A DNA stretch of 64,000 bases from an uncultured Alphaproteobacteria bacterium (GTDB lineage Bacteria; Pseudomonadota; Alphaproteobacteria; Micavibrionales; Micavibrionaceae): NCBI GenBank assembly GCA_937923625.1, contig CALDTV010000007.1:1-64000 (forward strand). The letters are read 5' to 3'. Each line of letters starts with the position of its first letter. Position 1 is the first letter of the stretch. Positions 46,313 to 55,112 of this stretch are shown piece by piece. The notes under the pieces are model-generated. The model searched no databases and was not told the DNA's origin. It saw only the letters and a list, made by a program, of their open reading frames with translations. The position numbers and the translations under genes were made by a program.

Positions 46313-47472
46313 GATTTTTTATAACATTTATTTTATGCCTAACTATTCTTGTTATGCCTTCACGCGCCCATGCCGAGGATGAAACAAATACAAAAATAAA
46401 TTGGGTTGGTGGCTTACAGTTAATGACCACGCAATTGACATCAACCATGTTGCAACAAATGCAAGCCATTGGGACTTTTTTTGATGCAAAGCACCAGTTA
46501 GAAACTCAAAGATTATTTCAAGAAAAAACAGCGCAGGCGCATAAGGATTACCACCCATCTGAGCAAATGTGTGAAATAGGAACATTTGTACGTAACCTTG
46601 CGGAAAGTGAACAACGCGCAAAACTAAGTCACAGCACAATGACACAAGGTATGATCCAACGTGCCTTAAAAACTGGCGGTGCAAAAACATCAGGAATTGG
46701 TATGGATGATGATACGCGCCTGCGGGGATATATTGAAAAATTTTGTAGCGTTAAAGATAACGCCCAGCAGAATAAACGTCTTTGTAAAAGCTCAGTCCCC
46801 GCAGATAAGCAGAATGCTGATATTAACTTCACAAAAACCATCGATCTGCCTTTGACGCTTGATGTCAATATGACAGACAGCATTGTTGATAACGATGAAG
46901 AAAATATTTTTGCGTTTTTGGATTATATTTTTATGCATGACTCGTTTCCATGGATTGCAAAGGATAAAACAACACTCGCAAAATTTATTGAGCCCTATCA
47001 AGATATGCGCTCCCTTATCGCCATGCGCTCCGTTGCACAAAATAGCTTTGCTTATATTATATCGGAAAAAACGCGTAGCACAGATGTCAGCGACGCAAGC
47101 AACGCTCCTTATATTAAGGCATTAATGCGTGAGTTAGGCGTCGGTGATGATGAAATTAAAGATATGCTCGGGGATAACCCAAGTTACTACGCGCAAATGG
47201 AAATGCTGACGAAAAAGATTTATCAGCACCCTGAATTTATTAGTAATCTTTATGATAAGCCCGCCAACGTGAAACGTATCAAAGCAGCCCTAACAGCCAT
47301 TAAAACCATGCAAGATCGCGACATACACCAAGCCATGCTCCGCCGTGAGATGCTGATGTCGATGGTTTTAGAGCTTAATTTACGTAAGAAGCAAACGGAT
47401 GTGGATCAAAGAGTCCTTTCAGCCAATATTGGCGAGATAAATAGTGGCGCAACCTCAAATAATGGTTTTTAG
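46309..47472 (+). CDS. Secretion-linked exported paralogue 5 (no cysteine cluster)
   Basis: 387 residues, the shortest member: signal peptide (about 3-22, AHAE) and then almost at once the core helix LQLMTTQLTSTMLQQMQ, IGTFFDAKHQLETQR (54-68) and AHKDYHPSE with C88. Both the cysteine cluster and the F-x-x-H-x-x-W motif are missing, so the core can stand alone. The end has NPSYYAQMEMLTKKIYQHPEF and NLYDKPANVKRIK. It closes the operon; flgK follows after 114 bases with its own promoter. Confidence 0.8.
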   Translation: MRFFITFILCLTILVMPSRAHAEDETNTKINWVGGLQLMTTQLTSTMLQQMQAIGTFFDAKHQLETQRLFQEKTAQAHKDYHPSEQMCEIGTFVRNLAESEQRAKLSHSTMTQGMIQRALKTGGAKTSGIGMDDDTRLRGYIEKFCSVKDNAQQNKRLCKSSVPADKQNADINFTKTIDLPLTLDVNMTDSIVDNDEENIFAFLDYIFMHDSFPWIAKDKTTLAKFIEPYQDMRSLIAMRSVAQNSFAYIISEKTRSTDVSDASNAPYIKALMRELGVGDDEIKDMLGDNPSYYAQMEMLTKKIYQHPEFISNLYDKPANVKRIKAALTAIKTMQDRDIHQAMLRREMLMSMVLELNLRKKQTDVDQRVLSANIGEINSGATSNNGF

Positions 47473-47498
47473 GCTTCTGCGCTAATTTTTATATAAAC

Positions 47499-47514
47499 TG
47501 GCATTATCTTTGCA
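47499..47514 (+). promoter_or_regulatory. Sigma-54 (-24/-12) promoter of flgK
   Basis: TGGCATTATCTTTGCA matches the sigma-54 pattern: GG (47500-47501) and GC (47512-47513) are exactly 10 bases apart, and TTGCA is perfect. It is 72 bases before the flgK ATG. Sigma-54 control of late flagellar genes is well known in Caulobacter and relatives. Confidence 0.8.
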
Positions 47515-47586
47515 ACGTATCCTCTTGAAATAATTTGTTTTTAGCCCTTCCTACTTTATGGGCATAACAAGACAAGAGGAAAAACA

Positions 47587-50058
47587 ATGACATATCAGGC
47601 ACTTACGACAGCTATTTCGGGATTACGCGCGGCGCAGGCACAGTTGAGCGTTATTTCTAACAATGTCACAAATGCCACAACCCCTGGTTATAATCGGCAA
47701 ATTTTACCGCAAAGCACGCAAGTTTTGCGCGAAAGCGGCCAAACAGTTGGTGTTTTAACCGAAAAAGCCGTGCGTGTCGTTGATATGAACTTACAGCGCG
47801 ATCTTTGGACGCAAGTAAGCGCAAGCAGCATGCAAAGTGTTCAATTAGATTACTTGCAACAGGTACAAAATTTTAATGGCCCACCCGATAAGGAATTTTC
47901 TGTGGCGGCTAAAATTGCCGAATTACGTGATTCTTTTAGCGCACTATCCGATATTCCTGATGATCCACAAGCCTTAGAAGCAACAGTAAACCAAGCACAA
48001 GTTGTTGCTGACAAATTTAATGACTACGCCAAACTGATTACAACCTTGCGGAATGATACGCAAGGAGATCTTCAAAGCTCGGTAAATGATGTAAACAACC
48101 TGCTACAAGAAATTAACAGTATTAATACGCAAATTCGCGGTGCAGAAAATTTTGGGAACTCTGTCGCAGGTTTGCAAGATCAGCGGGATCTTGCGATCAA
48201 ATCATTAACAGAACAAATTGATATAACTTTCTTTGAACGTTCTGACGGAGTTCTTGTTGTTCAAACGCGTGAAGGCCATGAGCTTGTTGGCGACGTTGCC
48301 CAAAAATTAGAATTTAACGCTGAGCCAATTTCCGCACAGCAATACTACCCCGAAACAGCGAGTGGTTTATTGTTGGTCAGCACTGCAAATAACAACCGCA
48401 CAGTCATTGATATTACAGACCGTGTTGTTGGCGGGCGCGTTGGCGGGTTATTAGAATTGAGAGATGAGGTGCTTCCTTCTTATCATGCGCAACTGGATGA
48501 GCTAGCGTATCAAATGGCCTCCCGTTTTGATGCGCAAGGCCTGACATTATTTACCGACCAAACAGGTAACCTACCGCTTAATACCGCGCCTGATCCGACA
48601 ACATCACCATTGCCGACGCCTGTTCCTTATGTCGATTTTGCCCGCACAATACAGGTTAATTCCAACATTGTGAACGACCCCAGTTTATTGCAACGCGGCA
48701 CTTATAACGCTGATGCCCCAAGCCCAACAGGCGATAACGAAGTTGTCCGCCGCGTTTTAGAATTTACTTTTGGCGATGTCGCCTATCAAGAGGCAGTGGG
48801 CACAACTGATTTAGTCAATGTAACAGGTGGTGTTGATTTACAATCATGGCTTGGTCTAAGTTCCAAAAACCAAGTTGTCGTAGGAACTGACTTAAGCAAT
48901 TACACTGAAATTGATGATGGCGACCCCCTAACAGTTGATGAAACAGAAGTAATCGATACATTGCAGGAATTATTCCCCGGTTATCCAAATAATGATCAAT
49001 TCACTGTGACTTTTGAAGAGCCACGCGCCGGAAGCGCAAACTTTGGCCCAACAACAATTACCGTTGATCTTAGTGAAGCCGCAATAAACAATCCAATTGG
49101 CGGGGGCATCAACAATGCCCTTGATCAACTCGTTGCCGAAATTGGCACCCAAATCACCGCCGCAGGCTTAACAGCAGAACAAGCCAATATTCAAACCAAT
49201 GTTTACGGTCAGATGGTTTTTGGCAGCACAGGCAACATCACCATTAGCGGCAGTGGATTCCCTGACGCTATGGGTGAAGAAGCCATGGGCGCCTTAGGTA
49301 TTCAAGAAGGCGTTTTTACAACCGAAGATCCAAGCTTCACGATCCAAGTTGGTAATGAACAACCTTACGTGATTACATTAGAGCCAGGCGATGGCGCAAT
49401 AGAATTAGAAGCAAAGCTAACCTATAATCCCGCCACTCAAACAGGCATCCCTGGGTTATCCGTTGATATTGACGCCACAACAGGCGCGCTCACCCTTCGT
49501 CCAGGTGTTGATGATAGTAACTTTGGCCCTTTAGACACAGCCCCATTGTTTGGCGGTGACATCACCATCACATCCAGCGCGTTTGAGACCAATTTAGGCG
49601 CCAATAGTAACCCAGCCCTCGCCAATAATATTAATATTGTGAGCGCGATTTTTGGAAGCTATGACCCAACGTCACTCAATAATAATTCACCAATTAACAA
49701 TGTGGGCTATAACTCTGAAATATTAAGTGGATCAAACACTTTTACATCGTTCAGAAATGATTATTTAGGCCCCAATGCCGCAGTTTCAACTGGGATTTTC
49801 AGCTCAAGTAATTTGCTTGATTATTCGCAAAAGATCATTGATGAAACATCGCAGGATTACTTACAGGCGCAATCAACTTTTGAAAATGAAGACACATTAC
49901 GCGGTATTTTACAGCGTGAATTTAGCGATGAATCTGGCGTTAATATTGACGAAGAAATGTCCAATTTAATCGTGGTGCAAACGGCCTATGCCGCTGCGGC
50001 ACGAACAATTACCGCCGCCGACGAAATGTTTCAAGAATTAATTAATTCAATAAGATAA
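47587..50058 (+). CDS. flgK: Flagellar hook-associated protein 1
   Basis: An 823-residue FlgK. The N-terminus ALTTAISGLRAAQAQLSVISNNVTNATTPGY is the rod/hook/HAP signature (parts ISGLRAAQ and NNVTNATTPGY), and the C-terminus ANLIVVQTAYAAAARTITAADEMFQELI-like helix (VQTAYAAAARTI, ADEMF) completes the D0/D1 pair. The middle is enlarged relative to E. coli FlgK (about 547), with beta-rich surface domains. It joins hook to filament after export through the flagellar type III system. An AAGAGGAAAAA site precedes the ATG, and flgL follows by 33 bases. Confidence 0.95.
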   Translation: MTYQALTTAISGLRAAQAQLSVISNNVTNATTPGYNRQILPQSTQVLRESGQTVGVLTEKAVRVVDMNLQRDLWTQVSASSMQSVQLDYLQQVQNFNGPPDKEFSVAAKIAELRDSFSALSDIPDDPQALEATVNQAQVVADKFNDYAKLITTLRNDTQGDLQSSVNDVNNLLQEINSINTQIRGAENFGNSVAGLQDQRDLAIKSLTEQIDITFFERSDGVLVVQTREGHELVGDVAQKLEFNAEPISAQQYYPETASGLLLVSTANNNRTVIDITDRVVGGRVGGLLELRDEVLPSYHAQLDELAYQMASRFDAQGLTLFTDQTGNLPLNTAPDPTTSPLPTPVPYVDFARTIQVNSNIVNDPSLLQRGTYNADAPSPTGDNEVVRRVLEFTFGDVAYQEAVGTTDLVNVTGGVDLQSWLGLSSKNQVVVGTDLSNYTEIDDGDPLTVDETEVIDTLQELFPGYPNNDQFTVTFEEPRAGSANFGPTTITVDLSEAAINNPIGGGINNALDQLVAEIGTQITAAGLTAEQANIQTNVYGQMVFGSTGNITISGSGFPDAMGEEAMGALGIQEGVFTTEDPSFTIQVGNEQPYVITLEPGDGAIELEAKLTYNPATQTGIPGLSVDIDATTGALTLRPGVDDSNFGPLDTAPLFGGDITITSSAFETNLGANSNPALANNINIVSAIFGSYDPTSLNNNSPINNVGYNSEILSGSNTFTSFRNDYLGPNAAVSTGIFSSSNLLDYSQKIIDETSQDYLQAQSTFENEDTLRGILQREFSDESGVNIDEEMSNLIVVQTAYAAAARTITAADEMFQELINSIR

Positions 50059-50091
50059 TAATTTAGGGCTTAAACCAAGGAGACCCAGACA

Positions 50092-51216
50092 ATGACAGGT
50101 ATTTCACAATTAGGACGCGCAGTCGATATGATCGCCCGCTTAAAAACCCAGCAAAATTCGTTGGATACCCTCAGCACACAAATTGCGACAGGGAAGAAAA
50201 CCCAGCAATTTTCTGGTCTTGATACCGACATTTTACGAACCCAGCGGGCGCGTGCAGATATTAATAAACTGGATCAGTACACCACCAACATATCAAACGG
50301 TCAACGCCGCATCCAACTCATGACAGGCGCGTTAGAGCAAATTAAAGCACAAGCCAATAATCTTTATAACGGGCTAGCTGCCGCGCCGCAGGGGGGAGAT
50401 TATCCAGAATTTGAAGGCACAAAACAGCTCGCAGGTGACATCTATGATTTTATTATTGATCTAGCAAACACCAAAGATGGAGATCGTTATCTTTTTGCAG
50501 GATCAGACTCCAGCATTAAACCAATCGAAGATGATAATCTTTTTGGTAGTTTTTTAGGGACGTTCCGTTATGACGATACCGATTTAGAAACGCCTTCCGA
50601 AGTTTCTGGCTTCTTAGGTGAATGGGGCTCGGGCAATATTACAACAGAAGAATTTATTGCTTCTTATAACAACGTTGATGAAAATGTTTTGGGCTATTCC
50701 GAAAGCTTGGTCAGTGGCACGGCAGGAGAAGTCCGTATCCGTGTCGATGAAAATTCTGACTTTGACTACACCTTGCTTGCAAACACCGAAGGCATAAAAG
50801 ATTTAATTACGGCGATTGGTGTCCTAAAAGACATGCCGCCGCCTGAACATGCGCCAGGTGCTTTAAATGATCCGAACGCTCCGTTAACCTCATTGGAAAC
50901 ACCGCCTTTCCCTTCGAAGGAACGTCAGGATAATTTTTACGCCGTGATTAATGATTTAACCGCCACAATCGTGAATGCTGTTGATAAATTAGAAGTGGAT
51001 CAATACCGCTTATCCTTGGTAGAGGCACAAACAGAAAGCATTCAAGAACAATATGTTTATCAAACGAATGCTCTGCAAAATACGATTGGTGAAATTGAAG
51101 ATGTCGATCTTACCGAAGCTATCGGCCAACTTCAACAAGTGCAGTTAGGGCTTGAGGCTTCTTTTAGTGTGACGGCCTTGATTGCTGATTTATCGTTGGT
51201 GAACTTCTTAAGATAA
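50092..51216 (+). CDS. flgL: Flagellar hook-associated protein 3 (flagellin-like)
   Basis: A 374-residue FlgL. It has an N-terminal helix with QQNSLDTLSTQIATGKKTQQFSGLD (parts TLSTQIATGKK and FSGLD), the DRYLFAGSDS segment, and a C-terminal helix ending in FSVTALIADLSLVNFLR. It forms the second hook-filament junction ring. It shares the sigma-54 promoter with flgK through a GGAGA-containing gap. Confidence 0.93.
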   Translation: MTGISQLGRAVDMIARLKTQQNSLDTLSTQIATGKKTQQFSGLDTDILRTQRARADINKLDQYTTNISNGQRRIQLMTGALEQIKAQANNLYNGLAAAPQGGDYPEFEGTKQLAGDIYDFIIDLANTKDGDRYLFAGSDSSIKPIEDDNLFGSFLGTFRYDDTDLETPSEVSGFLGEWGSGNITTEEFIASYNNVDENVLGYSESLVSGTAGEVRIRVDENSDFDYTLLANTEGIKDLITAIGVLKDMPPPEHAPGALNDPNAPLTSLETPPFPSKERQDNFYAVINDLTATIVNAVDKLEVDQYRLSLVEAQTESIQEQYVYQTNALQNTIGEIEDVDLTEAIGQLQQVQLGLEASFSVTALIADLSLVNFLR

Positions 51217-51256
51217 ACTTGACGAATTAGGAATAATTTCATATAATTAAATTATT

Positions 51257-51445
51257 GTCCGCTATCATAAAGCGGCATCGCTGACGGGAAAAATCGTCAC
51301 GCGGCCCTTTCGCTGGGCTTTGCGTATTTTGTACGCTGATTATTGAAGGCCCCCCACCCCCCATAAAATAACGAACAAACTGGGTTGGCGGATAAGCCAA
51401 TAAAAACAGCTACTTAGAAATATACCGCCCGCTTAATGAGGCGGT
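51257..51445. other. Cluster of six hairpins between convergent flgL and the TcpQ-like gene
   Basis: Successive short perfect stems: CCGCT/AGCGG (51259-51275), TGACG/CGTCA (51282-51299), GCCC/GGGC (51304-51318), GCGTA/TACGC (51322-51336), TTGGC/GCCAA (51385-51400) and ACCGCC/GGCGGT (51424-51445). The last one touches the stop of the leftward gene and is probably its terminator. A C-rich tract lies at 51350-51362. The first four may form a small structured RNA or the flgL 3' end. Confidence 0.5.
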
Positions 51446-52233
51446 TATTGAATGATAACTTGTCTGCCTTGGATCGTTGCACGCATATTTTTTGAGCGCA
51501 ACATATCATTCAAGGCCTGGTCCCATGGCTTCCCCCCTTGCCACGAAACGATAGTGCCTGCATCAATGTTTCCCGAAAAGCTATGACTATAATCATTTGG
51601 GATGATCTGCGATAAGGCCAATGCCAATGGTAAATCCCGACCAAAACCAACAGCTTCGGCATAAGAATTTTTCGTAGGCAAACCAGCTCTATTTAATGGG
51701 GCTGGCTCTCCCCCCTGCATCGGCGTCATCGACGAAGGACGCAATGAAGCTGGCGATCGTGGCTGTAGGACAGATGGGCTTTTATTGCTTAAAAAAGGAG
51801 CAGGAGGGCTAATTTTTGCACTCGATGCCATACCGTTCCCCAATTTAACGGGGTTCATAATACCCGCGCTCTCAATCATTGCTTGATCAATCGAAGCGGC
51901 GTTCATTTGTCTGTAAACTTTTTCAGGATTGGGGTTTCTTAAAGGATAGGGATTTATATAAAGCCCAGAACCAGTTGGTCGTTTCATTTGCATTTGAGGA
52001 CTGGCGGCTGAGGGTGCATTTAATGGAGCCGGCATAGAAGCAATGGGGGGCACAACAGGCGTACGTGTTACGGGCGCTAAAGGAACGCGGGCGACAGGGG
52101 GCGGCGCCATAACAGCGCGCTGCGGCGTGATGGTTGGCGCAGGCATATTTTTTGGAGGCACCCACTCGAACCCAGCGTAAGATACTGAAATAAAACTAAA
52201 AAATACTGTTAAGGCGACAAATAATATGCGCAT
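51445..52233 (-). CDS. TcpQ-like exported protein in the dotDCB operon
   Basis: 262 residues from the ATG at 52233, which gives a clean signal peptide (MRILFVAL to SVSYAG); an ATG six codons upstream lacks a ribosome-binding site. The middle is Pro/Ala/Arg-rich and disordered. The last 75 residues (LPLALALSQIIPNDYSHSF, GTIVSWQGGKPWDQALNDML, then MRATIQGRQVIIQ) resemble the TcpQ/PilL C-terminal domain, which in pilus and secretion systems steadies an outer-membrane ring. DotD has a related secretin-N0-like fold, so this could be a second DotD-like subunit. It is the last gene after icmT, 80 bases downstream. Confidence 0.65.
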   Translation of the reverse strand: MRILFVALTVFFSFISVSYAGFEWVPPKNMPAPTITPQRAVMAPPPVARVPLAPVTRTPVVPPIASMPAPLNAPSAASPQMQMKRPTGSGLYINPYPLRNPNPEKVYRQMNAASIDQAMIESAGIMNPVKLGNGMASSAKISPPAPFLSNKSPSVLQPRSPASLRPSSMTPMQGGEPAPLNRAGLPTKNSYAEAVGFGRDLPLALALSQIIPNDYSHSFSGNIDAGTIVSWQGGKPWDQALNDMLRSKNMRATIQGRQVIIQ

Positions 52234-52312
52234 AAGCTTTCTTTCGATCATTAAATATGTGATTTAAAGCAAATTATCGCGATATTTGATAAAAAACAAG
52301 GAAGATATTAAA

Positions 52313-52612
52313 TCAACCATAATCAACAAAACGGCGGCGGCGGCCAGATATCCAAGCAGGACGTTTAGGACCAACCAGCCATGAGCGAAAATTTCTTAAA
52401 GCCGAGGGAAATGTTAATCCACGTTTTTCTAAAGCAATAAACAACACCGTGCTAACGATTGTTAAAAAAATCGTGATCGGGCGGAAGTAAACTAATAAGA
52501 ACAAAAACGGAAGAGCCCCGCGCGCATCCATACCAAAGAAACGGGCGGGCCGCATTGAATTGCGCCAATGCCAATTAGCCTGTTCTTCGATATTATCTTC
52601 AATTTGTCCCAT
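52313..52612 (-). CDS. icmT: Dot/Icm protein IcmT
   Basis: A 99-residue protein with the IcmT/TraK pattern: NWHWRNSMRPARFFGMDARGALPFLFLL (parts HWRNSMRPARFFG and DARGALPF), two close hydrophobic helices (about 33-60), then FPSALRNFRSWLVGPKRPAW with a basic end. IcmT is a small inner-membrane protein of type IVB systems. It is placed 22 bases after dotB, as TraK follows TraJ in IncI plasmids. Confidence 0.88.
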   Translation of the reverse strand: MGQIEDNIEEQANWHWRNSMRPARFFGMDARGALPFLFLLVYFRPITIFLTIVSTVLFIALEKRGLTFPSALRNFRSWLVGPKRPAWISGRRRRFVDYG

Positions 52613-52634
52613 ATAATATTATACCCTATTTTTA

Positions 52635-53795
52635 TCAACCACTGCCAGTAGAGTTTGATAGTAAAATATACGTACGGCGGTCAATATCGCCGCGATCAAA
52701 CGCTAACTCCGCACTTTTTGCCATGCTCTGCCCATAAAAAGGCAACATACGTTGGATTTCGACCTGCCATTCTTTGAAATCCATATCCATTAGCTTATCA
52801 CGTACCTCATCGCTAAAAATCATCCATTCGCGAACGCCCAAACGTCCACCAGAGACTTTAGAAACCAAATTTTGGGTTACGACCATGCGTAATGTTTCCA
52901 TTAAAGCATAAGCACGCTCTGATCTTTCATTTGGATTAAAGGCTGAGACCATGCGTTGAATTGTCGCTGCAACTCCCGTTGTGTGCGTTGTTGTATAAAC
53001 CGTATGACCCGTTTGCGAAGCTTCAATGGTTGAAGAGATTGTTTCTTTATCGCGTGATTCACCGACCAAAATCACATTTGGCTTGCGCCGCAAAGCATTT
53101 CGTACGCCTTGCGCAAAGTCAGGTAGATGGCGCGGAATTTCCGTTTGCGAAATTAGCGAGCGCGGGGATTTGATCACATCATAAACATATTCGATTGGCG
53201 CTTCGTAGGTGACTAATTTGCCGCAACCACGTTTTTGTTCCATCATCATGCGAATTCCTGCGGCCAATAAAGTCGTTTTACCCGACCCTGTTGGCCCCGT
53301 AATCACGACCAAGCCCTGACGCGGATTCCATGAATTTATAATTTCTTCTTCAATATTTAAATCTGCCATTGTTGGCGGCTCGTTTGGCAAAACCCGCATG
53401 GTAATTTGCGCTGAATCCCGACCGCGTGACAAAATTGCTGTAATATTCACACGAAAACGAATACGGGTATAACGATCAGGGCGCACTTCATAAGACAAAT
53501 CTAAATCATTGGCAGAAGCCAAGCGTGCGGATGCTTCAGGGCCATAAATCTTGGTTAAAAAGACATTCATATCTGCCGCATCTAGAGGGCGATAAGTACC
53601 GGGATAAAGCGTTCCATGAATTTCATTGTAAACTGGCCTGTCAGTTTGGATAGAAATATCAGAAGCATTTTTTTTGACACACCAAAGCAGAAAGTCATCG
53701 ACAAGGTCATCGGTAAAACGTGCGGGCTCATGAGGCCACGTTTCTGCAGTATTGTCTTTACCTTTTAAAAGGCTTACCGGTTTGCGGGCTGCCAT
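52635..53795 (-). CDS. dotB: Dot/Icm secretion ATPase DotB
   Basis: A 386-residue PilT/VirB11-like hexameric ATPase. Walker A is GPTGSGKTTL (about 165-174), followed by the Asp-box region YEAPIEYVYD, the VGESRDKETI Walker B, and the histidine box TTHTTGVAATIQRM. It powers substrate transport at the cytoplasmic base of the machine. Its first codons overlap the end of dotC by 22 bases. Confidence 0.95.
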   Translation of the reverse strand: MAARKPVSLLKGKDNTAETWPHEPARFTDDLVDDFLLWCVKKNASDISIQTDRPVYNEIHGTLYPGTYRPLDAADMNVFLTKIYGPEASARLASANDLDLSYEVRPDRYTRIRFRVNITAILSRGRDSAQITMRVLPNEPPTMADLNIEEEIINSWNPRQGLVVITGPTGSGKTTLLAAGIRMMMEQKRGCGKLVTYEAPIEYVYDVIKSPRSLISQTEIPRHLPDFAQGVRNALRRKPNVILVGESRDKETISSTIEASQTGHTVYTTTHTTGVAATIQRMVSAFNPNERSERAYALMETLRMVVTQNLVSKVSGGRLGVREWMIFSDEVRDKLMDMDFKEWQVEIQRMLPFYGQSMAKSAELAFDRGDIDRRTYILLSNSTGSG

Positions 53796-54601
53796 TCTTC
53801 ATATCCAGTTTGAAGTTTAGAAAGATCTGTGAGTGTTAAAGCACGGTCACCAATACGCATTTGATCCCCACCACCTGTTACACCACGGTCAACTTGCATT
53901 GCGAATGGAGGAGAAACCATGTTTTGTGCAAGTAAAGAGCGGTAACGGATCATTCCTTGGTAATCAGCAACTAATTTGTTTAAATCAGCTTGAAAAATTT
54001 CGTCGGCTTGATTAATGCCTTCTTGCCAGCCTTCTTTAATCCACTTAGCCCAGCGTTGGCGCTCTTCTTTATTCTCTGGTCGCAAGACATCAGGTGGTGG
54101 TTCTACAGTGCCCCATTCACGCTCTAGATAGGCACGCCATGTCCGCGGCGCACTGACAATACGGGCATTTTTATTAATGTTCAAAACACGATCTGCGACT
54201 GCTGCATCCATGCCGCGACCATTGATAACCATCGCATCCTCAGCCTCAGAAATAATGGGTGGCTCAATAAGCAAACCAGAGGTGGCAGGGATTAGTAACT
54301 CCCTAAAATTAAAAACTTTATCCATGTAGCGCGCGCGTGTTTCCATTTCCGCACGAATATAATATGTACGCCAAGCCAAACCGCCACGCGCGCCATAAGA
54401 AAAAGCGGCTTCTTTTTGCGCATTTAATTTTATATCCAAGGGAAGAGGGGAAGCGCCATCTATAAATTTATTTTCTTTAGGGATATCAATCAGGTCATCT
54501 ACATTTTTGGGTGGTGGCAAATCAGATACGCTAACCTGTGCCTGCGCAGAAAAAGACATGAGAAAAATAAGAGTAAATGATAAGATAATGTAACGCCGCA
54601 T
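53774..54601 (-). CDS. dotC: Dot/Icm protein DotC
   Basis: 275 residues from the ATG at 54601, preceded by a GGAAGG site within the end of dotD; a longer frame overlapping dotD is unlikely. A signal peptide (RRYIILSFTLIFLMSFSAQAQ) is present. The mature protein has the DotC/TraI content: REAAF-like KEAAFSYGARGGLAWRTYYI (parts SYGARGGLAWR), FNFRELLIP, NGLLIEPPII-like SGLLIEPPII, then WRAYLEREWG and the WKEGWQEGINQADEIF-type helix. In Legionella DotC is a lipoprotein. Here there is no cysteine at the cleavage site, so it should be a soluble periplasmic or differently anchored protein. Confidence 0.9.
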   Translation of the reverse strand: MRRYIILSFTLIFLMSFSAQAQVSVSDLPPPKNVDDLIDIPKENKFIDGASPLPLDIKLNAQKEAAFSYGARGGLAWRTYYIRAEMETRARYMDKVFNFRELLIPATSGLLIEPPIISEAEDAMVINGRGMDAAVADRVLNINKNARIVSAPRTWRAYLEREWGTVEPPPDVLRPENKEERQRWAKWIKEGWQEGINQADEIFQADLNKLVADYQGMIRYRSLLAQNMVSPPFAMQVDRGVTGGGDQMRIGDRALTLTDLSKLQTGYEEWQPANR

Positions 54602-54608
54602 AAAAATG

Positions 54609-55112
54609 TTACCTTCCAACACCCGTAATGGGTGCATAGTGGAGCTCAACCAGACGGCGTTCGCTGTCAACTTTCACATCAGCACGTAAGCCGAGCTGTA
54701 AACCGATATCACGCAGAATATCAATAACAGGCTTGTTCTCAGCATCAATATTAACACTTAAAGGAACTGGCGGCGCATCACCAACAGCCAAGAAAGTATA
54801 GCTAGCGCGGCTGGCTGCTTGACGCAGTAATTGTTCTGGCGGGCCAACCCACGTTATTGTCATGGCGCGCCTTAATTCAGATGGCGCATTGCGAATAGGC
54901 TGAACCGCAATTGATGGCGCACGCGATTGCTCTACGGTTGCAAGTGTTTGTAAAGCGTTGGACGCTTTATCAGCGGCTTCCGCCAACATTAAGGAAACTT
55001 TATCTGGCGATGTCAAAACCTGTGGATCACGTTCTATCCGGTTATGCTCACACGCCGTAAGGCTGGGCAATACCAACAAGAGAGCGAATAAAAAAGAAAT
55101 TTGTTTTTTCAT
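54609..55112 (-). CDS. dotD: Dot/Icm outer-membrane lipoprotein DotD
   Basis: A 167-residue lipoprotein with lipobox LTAC (lipid cysteine at about 21). The C-terminal half, WVGPPEQLLRQAASRASYTFL, PVPLSVNIDAENKPVIDILRDIGLQLG (parts WVGPPEQLL and ILRDIGLQLG) and VELHYAP, matches the DotD/TraH domain, which has the N0 fold of secretins. It sits in the outer membrane with DotC and DotH. It heads the dotD-dotC-dotB-icmT-TcpQ operon. Confidence 0.9.
   Translation of the reverse strand: MKKQISFLFALLLVLPSLTACEHNRIERDPQVLTSPDKVSLMLAEAADKASNALQTLATVEQSRAPSIAVQPIRNAPSELRRAMTITWVGPPEQLLRQAASRASYTFLAVGDAPPVPLSVNIDAENKPVIDILRDIGLQLGLRADVKVDSERRLVELHYAPITGVGR

Noticed and set aside
40096-47472. The five paralogues as flagellin or hook-associated proteins because flgK and flgL follow
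   Set aside because: They have Sec signal peptides and cysteine clusters and lack the flagellin terminal helices; flgK has its own sigma-54 promoter.
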